The position numbers and the translations under genes are program-made. From Gemmatimonadota bacterium (lineage in GTDB: Bacteria > Gemmatimonadota > Gemmatimonadetes > Gemmatimonadales > GWC2-71-9): DNA of 25,570 bases. The notes under the pieces were generated by a model. It was not told the origin of the DNA, made no database searches, and saw only the letters and a list, made by a program, of their open reading frames with translations. The stretch lies in assembly GCA_003220975.1 (NCBI GenBank), contig QHTX01000131.1, forward strand, positions 32,070-57,639, in the 5' to 3' direction. Shown piece after piece: positions 6,797-18,400 of the stretch (positions within the stretch are counted from its first letter, which is position 1; each line of letters starts with the position of its first letter).

Positions 6797-8002
6797 TCAC
6801 TGCACGGCGTTCACCATGTCGAAGATCGGGAGGTACATGGCGATCACCATGCCGCCGACGATCACGCCCAGCACGACGATCATGACGGGCTCCATCAGCG
6901 CCAGCAGCGCGCTCACCGCGGCATCCACCTCGTCGTCGTAGAAGTCGGCGATCTTCGACAGCATCTCGTCCAGGCCGCCCGTCTGCTCGCCGACCGCGAT
7001 CATCGAGATCACCATGGGCGGGAACACCTTGGACTTCTGCAGCGGCCCGGCGATGGTCTCGCCCCCCGCGATCGAGGCGCGGGATTCCATCACGGCGTTG
7101 TGGATCACCATATTGCCGGCGGTGCGGGCCGTGATCTCGAGGCCGTCGAGGATCGACACGCCCGACGAGATGAGTGTGCCGAGCGTCCGGGTGAAGCGGG
7201 ACACGGCGGCCTTGCGCAGCACGTCGCCGAGGACGGGCGTCTTGAGGAGCAGGGTGTCGATCTGCAGGCGGCCGGGCGGCGTCTTGTAGTAGCGGTTGAG
7301 CGAGACCACGGTGAAGGCGATCACGGCCCCGATCGCCCACCAGTAGTTCTTGAGCACGTTGCTCGCCCCGATCACCATGCGGGTTGGCAGGGGCAGCTCG
7401 AGGTGCACCGACGCGAACATGTTCTGGAAGGTGGGGATCACGAAGATGAGGAGCACGGAGATCGCGATCACGGCGACGGACAGAATCACCGCCGGGTAAA
7501 TCATCGCGCCCTTCACCTTGCGCACGATGGCGTCGTTCTTCTCGAGGAACTGCGCGAGCCGCAAGAGAATCGTGTCGAGGATACCGCCCGCCTCGCCCGC
7601 CGCCACCATGTTCACGTACAGGTCGCCGAACGCCTTGGGGTGCTTGCGCAGCGCATCGGCGAGGGTGTGGCCGCTCTCCACGTCGTACACCACCTGGCGG
7701 GTGACGTCGGCGAGGACCTTGTTCTCCGTCTGCTTGGACAGGATGTCGAGGGCCTGGACGAGGGGCAGCCCGGCGTTGATCATCGTGGAGAACTGGCGGG
7801 TGAACACGACGACGTCGCGGATCTTGACGCCGCCGCCGAGCTTGAAGCTGAACTTGAATTCCTTGGGCGCCGCGCGGACCTGCACCACCACCAGGCGGTT
7901 CTTGCGCAGGTGGGCGATGACGTCGTCGCGGGTCGGCAGGTCGATCTTGTCGTTGACGAGATCGCCTTTGAGCGTGCGGGCGGTATATGTGAAGAGCGGC
8001 AT
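6797..8002 (-). CDS. pilC: Type IV pilus inner-membrane platform protein PilC
   Basis: A 401-residue GspF/PilC-family protein that forms the membrane platform on which the PilB and PilT motors act. It has two repeats of the T2SSF domain (about residues 65-190 and 268-392), each opening with the same pattern (FTRQFSTMINAGLPL and FTRTLGTLISSGVSI) and containing the GE.GG motif (VAAGEAGG, IAVGEQTGG). Three hydrophobic segments fit the family: about 168-190, 220-240 and 370-390. ATG 8002 follows GAGGGAG at a good distance. Starting 24 bases after pilT, it is the last gene of the pilB-pilT-pilC unit and is followed by a hairpin. Length and motifs are normal. Confidence 0.95.
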   Translation of the reverse strand: MPLFTYTARTLKGDLVNDKIDLPTRDDVIAHLRKNRLVVVQVRAAPKEFKFSFKLGGGVKIRDVVVFTRQFSTMINAGLPLVQALDILSKQTENKVLADVTRQVVYDVESGHTLADALRKHPKAFGDLYVNMVAAGEAGGILDTILLRLAQFLEKNDAIVRKVKGAMIYPAVILSVAVIAISVLLIFVIPTFQNMFASVHLELPLPTRMVIGASNVLKNYWWAIGAVIAFTVVSLNRYYKTPPGRLQIDTLLLKTPVLGDVLRKAAVSRFTRTLGTLISSGVSILDGLEITARTAGNMVIHNAVMESRASIAGGETIAGPLQKSKVFPPMVISMIAVGEQTGGLDEMLSKIADFYDDEVDAAVSALLALMEPVMIVVLGVIVGGMVIAMYLPIFDMVNAVQ

Positions 8003-8026
8003 AGCTCACTCCCTCGGGGGGGGCGC

Positions 8027-9177
<1,151 letters not shown>

Positions 9178-9181
<4 letters not shown>

Positions 9182-10893
9182 GCCGCCGTCTCCTTCACGA
9201 CTTCCTCCAGGGTGGTGATCCCGCGCTTCACCTTGACCATGCCGTCCATGCGCAGCGTGAGCATGCCTTCCTTCACGGCTTCTTCGCGCAGCTCTTCGGT
9301 CGACGCGCCCTTCAGCACCATGCGCCGCAGCGGGCTCGACATCGCCATCACCTCGTACAGCCCCTGGCGACCCTTGTACCCGGTGCCGCCGCACGTGTCG
9401 CAGCCCGCGCCCTTGAAGAGGGTGAGCTTCTGCGCCTCGGCCTGCGCCAGGCCGAACGCGTGGATCTCTTCGGCGGTGTACTGATGTTCCTGCTTGCAGT
9501 CCGCGCAGATGCGCCGCACCAGCCGCTGCGCCACGATGAGGTTCACGGCGCTCGCGACGTTGAACGGCTCGATGCCCATGTCCACCATGCGGGTCACCGT
9601 GGAGGGCGCATCATTGGTGTGCAGCGTGGACAGCACGAGGTGGCCCGTGAGCGACGCCTTGATAGCGATCGAGCCGGTCTCCAGGTCGCGGATCTCCCCC
9701 ACCATGATGATGTTCGGGTCCTGCCGCAGGAACGCCTTCAGCGCCGCGGCGAACGTCATCCCCACCTCGTTGCGGACCAGCACCTGGTTGATTCCGAGCA
9801 GGTTGTACTCGACGGGATCCTCGGCCGTCAGGATGTTCACTTCGACCGTGTTGATCCGCGACAGTGCCGAGTACAGCGTGGTCGTCTTCCCGGAGCCCGT
9901 CGGGCCGGTCACCAGCACCATGCCGTAGGGATTCAGGATCGCCCGCATCAGGTCCTGCTCGGCCTTGGGCTCGAAGCCGAACTTCGTGAGATCGAGCGCC
10001 AGGTTTCCCTTGTCGAGAATCCGGAGCACGATCTTCTCGCCGAACAGCACCGGCAGGGTCGACACGCGGAAGTCGATCACCTTGCTGCCGAACTTGAGCT
10101 TGATGCGCCCGTCCTGCGGCACACGCCGCTCGGCGATGTTGAGCTGCGCCATGATCTTGACGCGCGAGGTGAGCGCCGCGCGCATCTTGACCGGCGGCTT
10201 CATCACGTCCTGCAGCACGCCGTCCACGCGGTAGCGCACCCTCAGCTCGTGCTCGAACGGCTCGAAATGGACGTCCGACGCGCCGCGCTTCACCGCGTCC
10301 GTCAAGAGCCCGTTGATGAGCTTCACCACTGGCGCGTCGTCCGCCAAATCCTGCGCCTTGACGTCCTCGTCCACCTGCTCTGCGACGACCTCGAGGTCGT
10401 CGGCGGCCTCGATGTCCTTGAGCAGCGTCTGGAGCTGGGCGTCGGACTGCTGGTAGTAGCGCTCGATCGCGTTGCGGAGCGTGTATTCCCCGGCGATCAC
10501 CGGGAACACGTCGCAGCGCGTGATGAACTTGATGTCCTCGATCGCCGTGACGTTGTTGGGGTCGGCGATCGCCACCGTCAGGGTCCGGCCCTCGCGCTTG
10601 AGCGGCAGCACCGTGTGCTTGTTCGCGACGTCGGGCGGGAGCAGCTTCAGGATCTTGGGATCGACCTCGAAGCGTGACAGGTCGACGGCGGGCATGCGGT
10701 ACTGGCGGGCCAGCATCTTGGAGATCTCAGTCTCCTCGACGAAGCCCAGTTTGACCAGGTTGTAGCCCAGGCGCATCCCCGTGTTCTTCTGCTCGAGGAG
10801 TGCCTTTCTGAGCTGATCCTGGGTGATCAGCCCTTCACGGACGAGTAGCTCGCCCAGCTTTTCGTTGGTCGCCGCCGCGGTGGCCGTACGCAA
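9178..10893 (-). CDS. pilB: Type IV pilus extension ATPase PilB with MshEN c-di-GMP-binding domain
   Basis: A 571-residue PilB/GspE-family motor that drives pilus assembly. The N-terminal MshEN domain has two copies of the 24-residue binding motif at residues 12-35 and 41-64, separated by exactly five residues. Each has the LG..L...G......L....Q spacing known from c-di-GMP-binding MshE; the first has Lys12 where Arg is usual. The ATPase core has Walker A GPTGSGKTT at 330-338 and Walker B IIMVGEIRD at 395-403. The zinc tetracysteine is Cys463, Cys466, Cys498 and Cys501. The only in-frame start is TTG 10893, with a weak ribosome site. A sigma-70-like promoter lies just upstream. It heads the pilB-pilT-pilC unit. 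Confidence 0.94.
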
Positions 10894-10914
10894 CTCGTTG
10901 AAAATGAAGAGTAT

Positions 10915-10943
10915 AACATATGTGCCGGCGGGGGGGTGGTCAA
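10915..10943 (-). promoter_or_regulatory. Candidate promoter of pilB-pilT-pilC
   Basis: On the - strand TTGACC (10938-10943) and TATGTT (10915-10920) are separated by 17 bases; a second AT-rich box TATACT overlaps at 10910-10915. Transcription would begin near 10908, leaving a leader of about 15 bases before the TTG start. The -35 box overlaps the comEA stop codon at 10940-10942, so pilB can be expressed apart from comEA. Confidence 0.55.
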
Positions 10944-11356
10944 GGCGCGGACGGGATCACCCCCGAAAACATCACGTAAGGTCGCAGGGTCTCGAGCAAG
11001 CCCGGACCGACCCCGGGCACGCTGTCGAGCCGCGCCAGACTGCCAAACAGACCGTGCTGCTCACGCCAAGCGACGATGCGCTGCGCGAACGCCGGTCCGA
11101 TCCGCGGCAGCCGCGTGATCTCCGTCACGTCGGCGCGGTCGAGGTCGACCCGTTCACCGGGGAGGAGCGGGCGCGCCAGCCGGGCAGCGGCGCGGGCGGC
11201 GGCGCGCAGCGCGGCGTCGCCGTGCGGGGGTGTGTCGACGGCGACGAGCCGCACGTCGCCCGGCGGGGCGGCGGGGGCCGGCGCCAGCGCATAGCGGACC
11301 CCGGCACCCGACAGGGCCAGCAACGCAAGCAGGAGAGCGGCACGGCGGTCGTCCAT
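10940..11356 (-). CDS. comEA: ComEA-like helix-hairpin-helix DNA-binding protein
   Basis: A 138-residue protein with an N-terminal membrane segment (residues 6-24, positively charged before it) and a C-terminal double helix-hairpin-helix domain at about 69-128. The hairpins are LPRIGPAF and VPGVGPGL, with the usual LD.ADVTEI lead. ComEA proteins bind incoming DNA in the periplasm during natural transformation. The linker between them is Ala/Pro-rich. ATG 11356 is the first start that leaves a sensible membrane anchor; the upstream in-frame stretch runs through the repeat array and is not coding. It precedes pilB on the same strand by 46 bases, which supports a shared role in competence. Single-domain HhH proteins can also act elsewhere, so the competence role is inferred. 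Confidence 0.85.
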   Translation of the reverse strand: MDDRRAALLLALLALSGAGVRYALAPAPAAPPGDVRLVAVDTPPHGDAALRAAARAAARLARPLLPGERVDLDRADVTEITRLPRIGPAFAQRIVAWREQHGLFGSLARLDSVPGVGPGLLETLRPYVMFSGVIPSAP

Positions 11357-11425
11357 GCCCGGACGGTAACGGCTCGCCAGCCGGCGGGCGGGATCCGTTC
11401 CACGCGCGGTGCGCCAGAAAAGTGC

Positions 11426-11529
11426 GGAAGTCGGAACGCGGAACGCGGAACGCGGAACATAACGGCGAGCACATGGCGACGGAGGCCGGCCGCTCTGTTC
11501 CGCGTTCCGACTTCCGCGTTCCGCGTTCT
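11426..11529. repeat. Inverted heptanucleotide repeat array
   Basis: Five 7-base units at 11426-11460 (GGAAGTC, then GGAACGC three times, then GGAACAT) face five units on the other strand at 11495-11529 (CTGTTCC, GCGTTCC, GACTTCC, GCGTTCC, GCGTTCT). The arms pair perfectly over 21 bases (11424-11444 with 11497-11517), with about 50 bases between. The last unit touches the stop codon of the M28 gene. It fills most of the 172-base gap before comEA. It may act as a terminator or transcript-end structure for the sprA operon, or be a dispersed repeat family. Confidence 0.85.
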
Positions 11530-12470
11530 CAACGTACCAACGCCACCGCGACGTCACCGACAACCTGAAGCGACGCCGCACTAACCTTGTCGATCGTGTC
11601 GTCGGGCGTGTGCCAGTAGGGATAATCGAAGTCCACGACGTCGATCGCGTGGATCCCGGCCTTCTGCAACGTCACGTGGTCGTCGGTCAGCGTGTACTTC
11701 ACGCCGGGGATGAACGTCCGGCCGTAGCCCAGGTCGGCGGCCGTGTGCCACACGCGATCGACGACCTCGGGGGCGAACGCTTCGGAGTTGCCCTCATGGT
11801 AGAACTGCTGGTCTTTGTCGGCGACCATGTCGAACAGCACGGCGAAGAGCGGCGGGTACCCGGGCGGCTGGTGGGCGGCGAAGTAGCGCGATCCGATTAG
11901 GACGTCGCTCGTGTCGGTCCCGAAGTCGCCGTAGTCCTCCCCGTCCACGAACAGCAGGTCCACGCCGAGCTGCGGCGGCTTGGCCTTGAGCGCATCGGCG
12001 ACGCCGAGCAGGACCGCCACGCCGGACGCACCGTCGTTCGCCCCCGGGACGGGAAGGCGCCGCTGATCGGGACTTTGGGCCTGGTCGGCGTGCGGCCTGG
12101 TATCCCAGTGCGCGAGGAACAGCACGCGGTCGGCGACGTTGGGCCGGAAGCGGGCGACGAAGTTCCGCAGATGCAAGACCCGCCCGGCCTTGGTGGCGTG
12201 CCGGATATCCTGCACGATCACCGTGTCGGCGCGCTGGCGCAGCTGAGCGAGGATCCAGTCGCCGGTGCGGTCGTGGGCCGGGGTGCCCGGGATGCGCGGG
12301 CCGAAGCGCATCTGCTGCTCGAGGTAGCCGAACGCCCGCGCACCGTCGAACTCGCGCGCGCGGCTCGCGCCACCGCCCCCCCCGCCCCCCCCTCCTCGCG
12401 CCGTGCAGGCCAGCACCAGCGCAGCGGCCGCAGCCCCGCGCCAGCGGGCCCGGCGCCCTCCCAGGCTCAT
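11529..12470 (-). CDS. M28-family lipoprotein, glutaminyl-peptide cyclotransferase-like
   Basis: A 313-residue secreted zinc enzyme of the M28/glutaminyl cyclase superfamily. The lipobox LVLAC gives lipidated Cys22, followed by nine glycines (26-34). Probable zinc ligands are Asp146 (GANDGASG), Glu178 (DGEDYG) and His287 (YWHT). His121 (AHWDTRPHAD), Asp263-Asp264 (TDDH) and Trp286 also match the bacterial type II glutaminyl cyclase pattern, as does ADKDQQFYHEG. Such enzymes convert N-terminal Gln to pyroglutamate; the alternative is a plain aminopeptidase. ATG 12470 overlaps the sprA TGA (ATGA), so the two are translationally coupled. A poly-C tract (12372-12398) encodes the glycines and could slip. 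The fold is certain; the cyclase role is probable. Confidence 0.82.
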   Translation of the reverse strand: MSLGGRRARWRGAAAAALVLACTARGGGGGGGGGASRAREFDGARAFGYLEQQMRFGPRIPGTPAHDRTGDWILAQLRQRADTVIVQDIRHATKAGRVLHLRNFVARFRPNVADRVLFLAHWDTRPHADQAQSPDQRRLPVPGANDGASGVAVLLGVADALKAKPPQLGVDLLFVDGEDYGDFGTDTSDVLIGSRYFAAHQPPGYPPLFAVLFDMVADKDQQFYHEGNSEAFAPEVVDRVWHTAADLGYGRTFIPGVKYTLTDDHVTLQKAGIHAIDVVDFDYPYWHTPDDTIDKVSAASLQVVGDVAVALVR

Positions 12471-15400
12471 CGGATCTGTCCCACGCTCGTGTGGAGCTCC
12501 ACAAACGCCGTGATCACGAGCTGCGACGTCTTGCGGTTCGCCTGCCGCTCGTCGTTCACCAGATAGGCCATCTGAAACCCCGCGCTCAGGGTGGGAGGGA
12601 AGTCGGTGTCCAACGTAAGCTGCGACTGCGTCTGACGACTGTCCACGAAGGGTACGCAGGTGGTCTGGCCCGCCGTCCGCAGGCACGTGGTGATGTCACT
12701 CACGGTGTAGTGGACCGCGGCGCGGATCGGGTTCTTCAGCCGCATCAGCTGCGCCGGCGGTCGGAACGCGAACGCGACATTCGCGCTCTGCTGATTGCGC
12801 TGCGTGTGGAACAGGCTGCCGGCGTTGAACTGGTCGCTGCGCGTGCGGGAGGCGTCGAAGGACGTGGACACGCCCCCGCGCCAGGTGACCGCGACGGCGG
12901 GCCGCACGACGCGCTCCGCGCTGGAGATCAGCGTGACCTGCGACGGACCCGTCCCGAAGCCCAGCTGCTCGCTCGACGACCGCTGCTCGCGATACCCGAG
13001 CTGCGCCGACAGGGTCGTCAGGATCCGGCCGAGCAGCGTCCGTGCCGGCGTGACGTTCCAGCTCACGGTCGCGGAGGGCCACTCGCGCGTCCCCGTGCGG
13101 ATCGGCACCTGCTGGTCGGTGCGCAGCACCCAGGCGAGTCCGTTCGTCTCGCGGTAGTTGGTGCTCACGCGCAGTCCCAGGAGGAGCAGCACGTTGCCGG
13201 CCGCGTTCAGGTTCCAGTTGTCCGCCGCCGAGCCGGCGAGCAGGCCGTCCTGGCGGCGAAAGCTGTCGAAGCCGCCCAGCGCCAGCTGATACCCGAACGA
13301 TGGGAGGAACCCGGTGCGGTTGTAGGTGGACGTCTGGCTGCGACCGTAGGAGACGTCCACGCTCGCGAGGTGCGCCAGCAGCCGGGTGACCGCGGCGCTG
13401 TCGCCGAACAGCGCCTGACCGAAGCGGCGAGCGTCGAACTGTGCGCCGACCTCGAAGCGGCGCGCGTTCGAGAACGCGGCGGGCACGTGAAACGCGCCCG
13501 CGGTGTCGCCGACGTCGCGGACGGGGTCCCGGCCGTTCGGGTCACGGTTGAAGCCGAAGTTGCCGCTCACGGTGGCACGTGGCCGGAGCCACGCGACGAC
13601 CTGCGGTGTGACGCTCAGAAACGTCGTGATGGTCCGCTGGGTCTCGACGCCCGTGTTCATACCCAGGAAGGTGCGCCGCTCCTGACCGAGCAGCCGCCCG
13701 ATGGTGGTCGAGTCGCCGTAGTCCCGCAGGTCGCGCTGGGAGGCCGCGTCCACACGCAGCAGCATTCCGGTGAGCGGCTGGAGGTCGAAGCCCCCCGCGT
13801 TGCGCCACACCCTGCTCTTGGAGAGCGCGGGCGCGACGAGCGAGTCGCCGGGCCGGATCACCGGCACCGCGTAGCTGAAGCGCGAGCCGTCGGTTCCGAG
13901 CAACGTGGACCGGAAGCGCACGCTGCTGGGCGTCAGCCGGAACCGCCCCCAGCGCGCCGCGGGCGGGGTGAGGAGGTAATCGAGGTTGAAGGCATAGCTC
14001 GACGCCGTCGCCTGCGACAGGTCCGCGCGGTCGCTGCCGCTCGCGTAGGTGCCCGACAGCGCCAGAGGATCCACGAGGTAGCGCAGCAGGGGGGCGAGCG
14101 AGCGGGCCGTGCGGCGCAGCAACACGCTGTAGCTCGTGGCGCTCGACCGCGGGGTGCGGAGGCCGTCCAGCGCGTCGGCCCGGATGTCGGTGCCCGACAG
14201 GTAGAACGGGTCGTTCGACGTGGACGCGTAGCGCACGGCGAGCGGCACCGTGATACCCCAGCTTTCTGGCAGCAAACGGTCCAGCCGCACCGTGGCGGCG
14301 ACGCTCGCCGCATTGGACGTGGTGAAGCTCGGATCCTCGCCGAGCTGACGGAACTGCGCGTCGCGCCGCGACCAGGAGACCGCCACGTCGGCGACGTTGG
14401 CCGCGGTGAGCGTCACGTCCACCGCCGCCGCGGTGCCCACATCCTGCACGACGTCGCTCAGCCGGATGTCGTCCACCCACAGCTCCGCCTGGTCGATGAA
14501 CACCTTGTCGTCCACGCGCAGGATGCCGGCGGCGACCTCCTGCACCGCTGCGAGGTTGGGCGGGCCGGTCGCCGGATCGCGCACGTGGACGATGTAGGGC
14601 CCGTCGCACATCACGTAGGCCGAGTCCGGCGGGAGCAGGGTCGTGTCGGGACAGCCGGGATAGACGCGCGCGGAGTCACCGCGCAGCCACACCTGTTCGA
14701 TTTTCGCCCGCAGCGCCAGCCAGCGGCTGAAGTCCACCACGACTTCGGGCTCCCATGAGACCGTGCGCGCCGGCACCTGATAGAGATAGAAGTTGTTCTC
14801 GTCCTTCCCCGCCTTGATGTAGAAATGCAGGTCCCCGTCCTCCCAGCCGGGCCCGCGGCCGCGGGCCCAGGTGCGCAGCTTGCGGTACTTGAGGAAGTTC
14901 TTGTCGCCCTCGGCCGTGAAGCGCGTGAACGCTTCGGCGCGCTGGCCGACTTGGAGACCGCGCGCCAGCAGTCGCAGCGAGCGCTCGTTGATCTGCGCCG
15001 TCGCGAGCTGCAGGTTGGCGTCGCGCCGGCCCGCCTGGTCGGACACGCCGGGCGGCGGCGTATAGCCGAGGTCGGTGTTTTCGGTGCTCACCACGGAGGC
15101 GATCACCTCGCCCGTGCCGGCGCCGCGGTCGCCGGCGAGGCCGCGGATCGGCGTGTCCGCGCGCTTGAGCCACGAGGCGCCCACGAGGCGCACGCGGGCG
15201 AGCCCGAAGAACACCTGCGGGTCGGGGCGGCCCGCGGGCGCCGTGTGCGGCGTGACGACCGTGATCCGCAAGCTCTGGATCTGGCGCAGGTTGACGAACC
15301 CCTGCTGGATCGTGTCCGTGCGAAACGGAATGCGGTACAGCCGCCACCCGGCGGCCCCATCGGGCCGGCCGGCCGAGTCCTTCACGGCGATCATGCCCCC

Positions 15401-18400
15401 GTCGCGCACGTAGAACCGCTCGTCGCCGATCGGGAACACGAACCGCACGAAGCTCTCCGACATGCGGACCCCGGCCACCGAGTCGAGCTGGAAGTCGCCG
15501 TCCAGGTCCTCGGCGTCCACGAAGCCGTTGTGGCGGCCGCAGCGGGACCGGAGGTCGCCGAAGAAGAAGGGCTGGAGCGTGCCGTTCTGCGTGGCGCTGC
15601 ACAGCGGCAGCGTGTCGAGCCGCACCCCGGTGGTCGAGTCGACGATGCCGTCGGTCACGCGGTCCGAGAGGATGCCCTCGTCGTTGATCGCCGCGTTCCA
15701 CGACTGGGTCACGGGGTCGCGCTCCGTGTCGAGCCGGCCCAGGCCCACGTAGCGCTGCCCGTAGAACACCGTGTCGCCACCCGCGGAGGGGGGGGCGTGC
15801 GTGAAGTACTGCGGCACCCACGCGAGCGCGTCCTCGAACACGGATCCGAAATCGAGGAGCACGGCCGTGTGGTTGTTCAGCGCCACGCGGTGGTTGTCCT
15901 CCCACACCCAGACCTCGAGGTATTCGACCCGCGACAGGTCGATGCCGGTCGACGAGAGCGCCTGGGTGATGGAGCGCCAGCGGGGGCCATCCTGGTGCGG
16001 CCGCACCCAGTTGGGGTTGCCCGTCCTCACGTCGGCGAGGCCCAGCACAGTGTCGGGCTTGAGGGTGAGCCACAGGATGGGCTCGGCCGATTGCGCCTGG
16101 CCCACCAGCCGGATCTGCGGGTCGATCTGCTGCGGCAGGAACTGGACCGGAGTCCCATCGGGGTTCAAAGGCCGGTTCTGCCAGGTGAGCGCGACCGCGT
16201 TCGCGGGATCGAAGCCCGTCGCGGGGGAGATGCCGAACGGCTCCGCGCCGCGCACCGTGGTGGGAATGCTGCCCCAGTGCCAGCTGTTCTCGGCGAGCGC
16301 GATGAAGCGGCCGGCCTCGGACTCGAACTCCTCGATGTAGGCCTGGCCGAGCTGGTTCGGGGACGGCCGCGACATGGCGACCTCGGCGGACACGTTCAGG
16401 AACGAGGGAGCGTCGCTGTGGACGCCGGGGAGGGCGTTCACCGCCCGCGTCAGGAACTGCGGCTGGAAGTGCAGCTCGGTGGAGACGCCGCCGATGAAGC
16501 TCGACGACGGCTCGAAGCCGAGCGGGGGGCGGGTGAAGGCGCTCTGCTCCTTCTGGAACAGGCCCGTCAACGTCACGTTGCCGCGCGGGCCCAGGTCGTA
16601 GCGCGCCGCGAGCCCGTAGATGGACGTGGGCGCCACCGCGAACGCGGCGCGCTCCTCGAACTGCGCCCGCACCTGCGCCGGGCCGCCCTGGAACAACGAG
16701 TCCGCGTTCTTGAACTGCACCTGCCCGGTGGAATAGTCGATGGTGTAGTCCACATCGCGCGTGAGCAGCCGGCCGCCCACGGAGATCCGCTCGCTGCCGT
16801 CGCGGATCTGGAAGCTGTTGAGAGACAGGGTGCTGCGGTCGGCGGACGCGGAGACGTCGGCGTGCAGGTGGAGCGCGAACACCGACGGCGGGCCCTGCGT
16901 GAGGAGCAGCGCGCGCGGCGTGCGGTACAGCGAGTCATTGCGCTCCGTAGCCGCGAGGCGCGTGGCGTCGGCGAACGGCTGCAGGTGCGGGAGCACGATG
17001 AAGTAGTCGCGCAGCGGCGCGCCCTGCTGCGGATCGCGGGCGCGGGGGAACAGGCGGTTGTACTGGTCGAACTTCGTGGGATCAGACTCGAGCGCCAGGC
17101 CCAGCCGGGCGAGATAGGTGTCCCCCGTCAGCACGGTGCGCTCGCGCTGGTTCACGGTGAGCGTCAGCTGCACCGTCTCGCGCACGATCTCGCTCCCGCC
17201 CACGCGGTAGGCGCTGCGGATCTCGAACCGGAACGAGGGCGACGCGGCCGTGACGCCGAGCTTCGGGTCGTAGACGAGCCGCAGCGTGTCCACCACGGAC
17301 GTGTCCTGTCTCGCGCCCACGGGGAACGTGCCTACGCAGCGCTGTCCGGGACCGCACCCGATCGCCCCGGCGGGAACGTAGGACACGGCGAGGTAGTCGT
17401 TCTGGTCGAGGCGGCTCGCGAGGGCGAACCACGCGCCGCTCCCATCCACGTAGTAGTCTTTGCCCTCCTGCAGGATTTCCCACAGGAACGGGCCCGCCCG
17501 CTCGCCGCCGCAGTCCATCGCCCGGGTCGCTCCCGGACCGCACGCCACCGCCCGCACCCCGCCGATGTTCTGGTTCCCGCCCGAGAGCGGAGAGAGCGAG
17601 CGCACCCGGTACACGTGCAGGCTGGCGACGCGCAGCGAGTCGGGGAGCGTCGCGGGGTCGAGCGACAGTATGTCCACCGCGGGAGAGCCGGGGATGAGCA
17701 CCGGGTCTACCGCGAAGAAGAACCGCCCCACTTCGTAATCGAGATCCCGCGCCACGCGGTCGAGCGGCTGCGACGTGGTCTCGCCCACGGTGTACACGCG
17801 ATCTTTGACCACGTTGCCCTTCTGCTGGGCGAAGATACCGCGCAGCTCGAGGGGCCCGAACTGCCCGATCGCCTGCACGCCGAAGTTGTTCGCCGGAACG
17901 CCCGCGCTGATGAAGCGCGACGGCGGCATCTGAAACGTGACGTTGCCGACCTCGACCCGCCGCAGCGCCTCGTCTTCGAGGCCTTCGTACCAGACCTGGA
18001 GGTTGTTGTTCGCGTCGAACTCGCGCTGGCTGTCGAAGTCGACGTTCAGGTGCAGGCGCCGTCCGACGACGCCGCCCGTGCGGATCGCGTACTGCGGCAC
18101 CGGACTGATCGTGGGGAATCCCGTCTGGCAACCCGACAGCGCCAGCTGCTGCTCGAGCGGCGAGCACTTGAGGTTCTTGAACTGGTCGCCGCGGAGCTCG
18201 AAGCGCAGCCGCAAGTCCATCCCGATCTCCGCGCCGAGCGGTAACCCGCCCACGCGCAGCGGAGGCGGTGGCTGCTCCGGCGCCTGAGCTCCAGGGAGGC
18301 CGGGCGGTGTGGCGAACGGTTCGGCCGCGAGCCCGGGTGCGAGGAGCGCGGGCGGCCGGCGCGCGTCCCGCCAGCGCGCGAGCACGCCGCGCGCCCACGC

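Noticed and set aside
11426..11529. CRISPR-like array
   Set aside because: Units are 7 bases, directly adjacent, with no spacers, and occur in opposite orientations.
10940..11581. A longer comEA starting at 11581
   Set aside because: The added residues are the translated heptad array and the 3' end of the M28 gene; ATG 11356 leaves the normal membrane anchor.
14825..18244. A 1139-codon open frame on the + strand opposite sprA, and similar long frames opposite the pil genes (6662-9052, 9049-10677)
   Set aside because: They are antisense shadows of GC-rich genes: composition is dominated by Arg, Ala, Gly, His and Glu, no domain is recognisable, and the - strand frames carry clear family motifs throughout.
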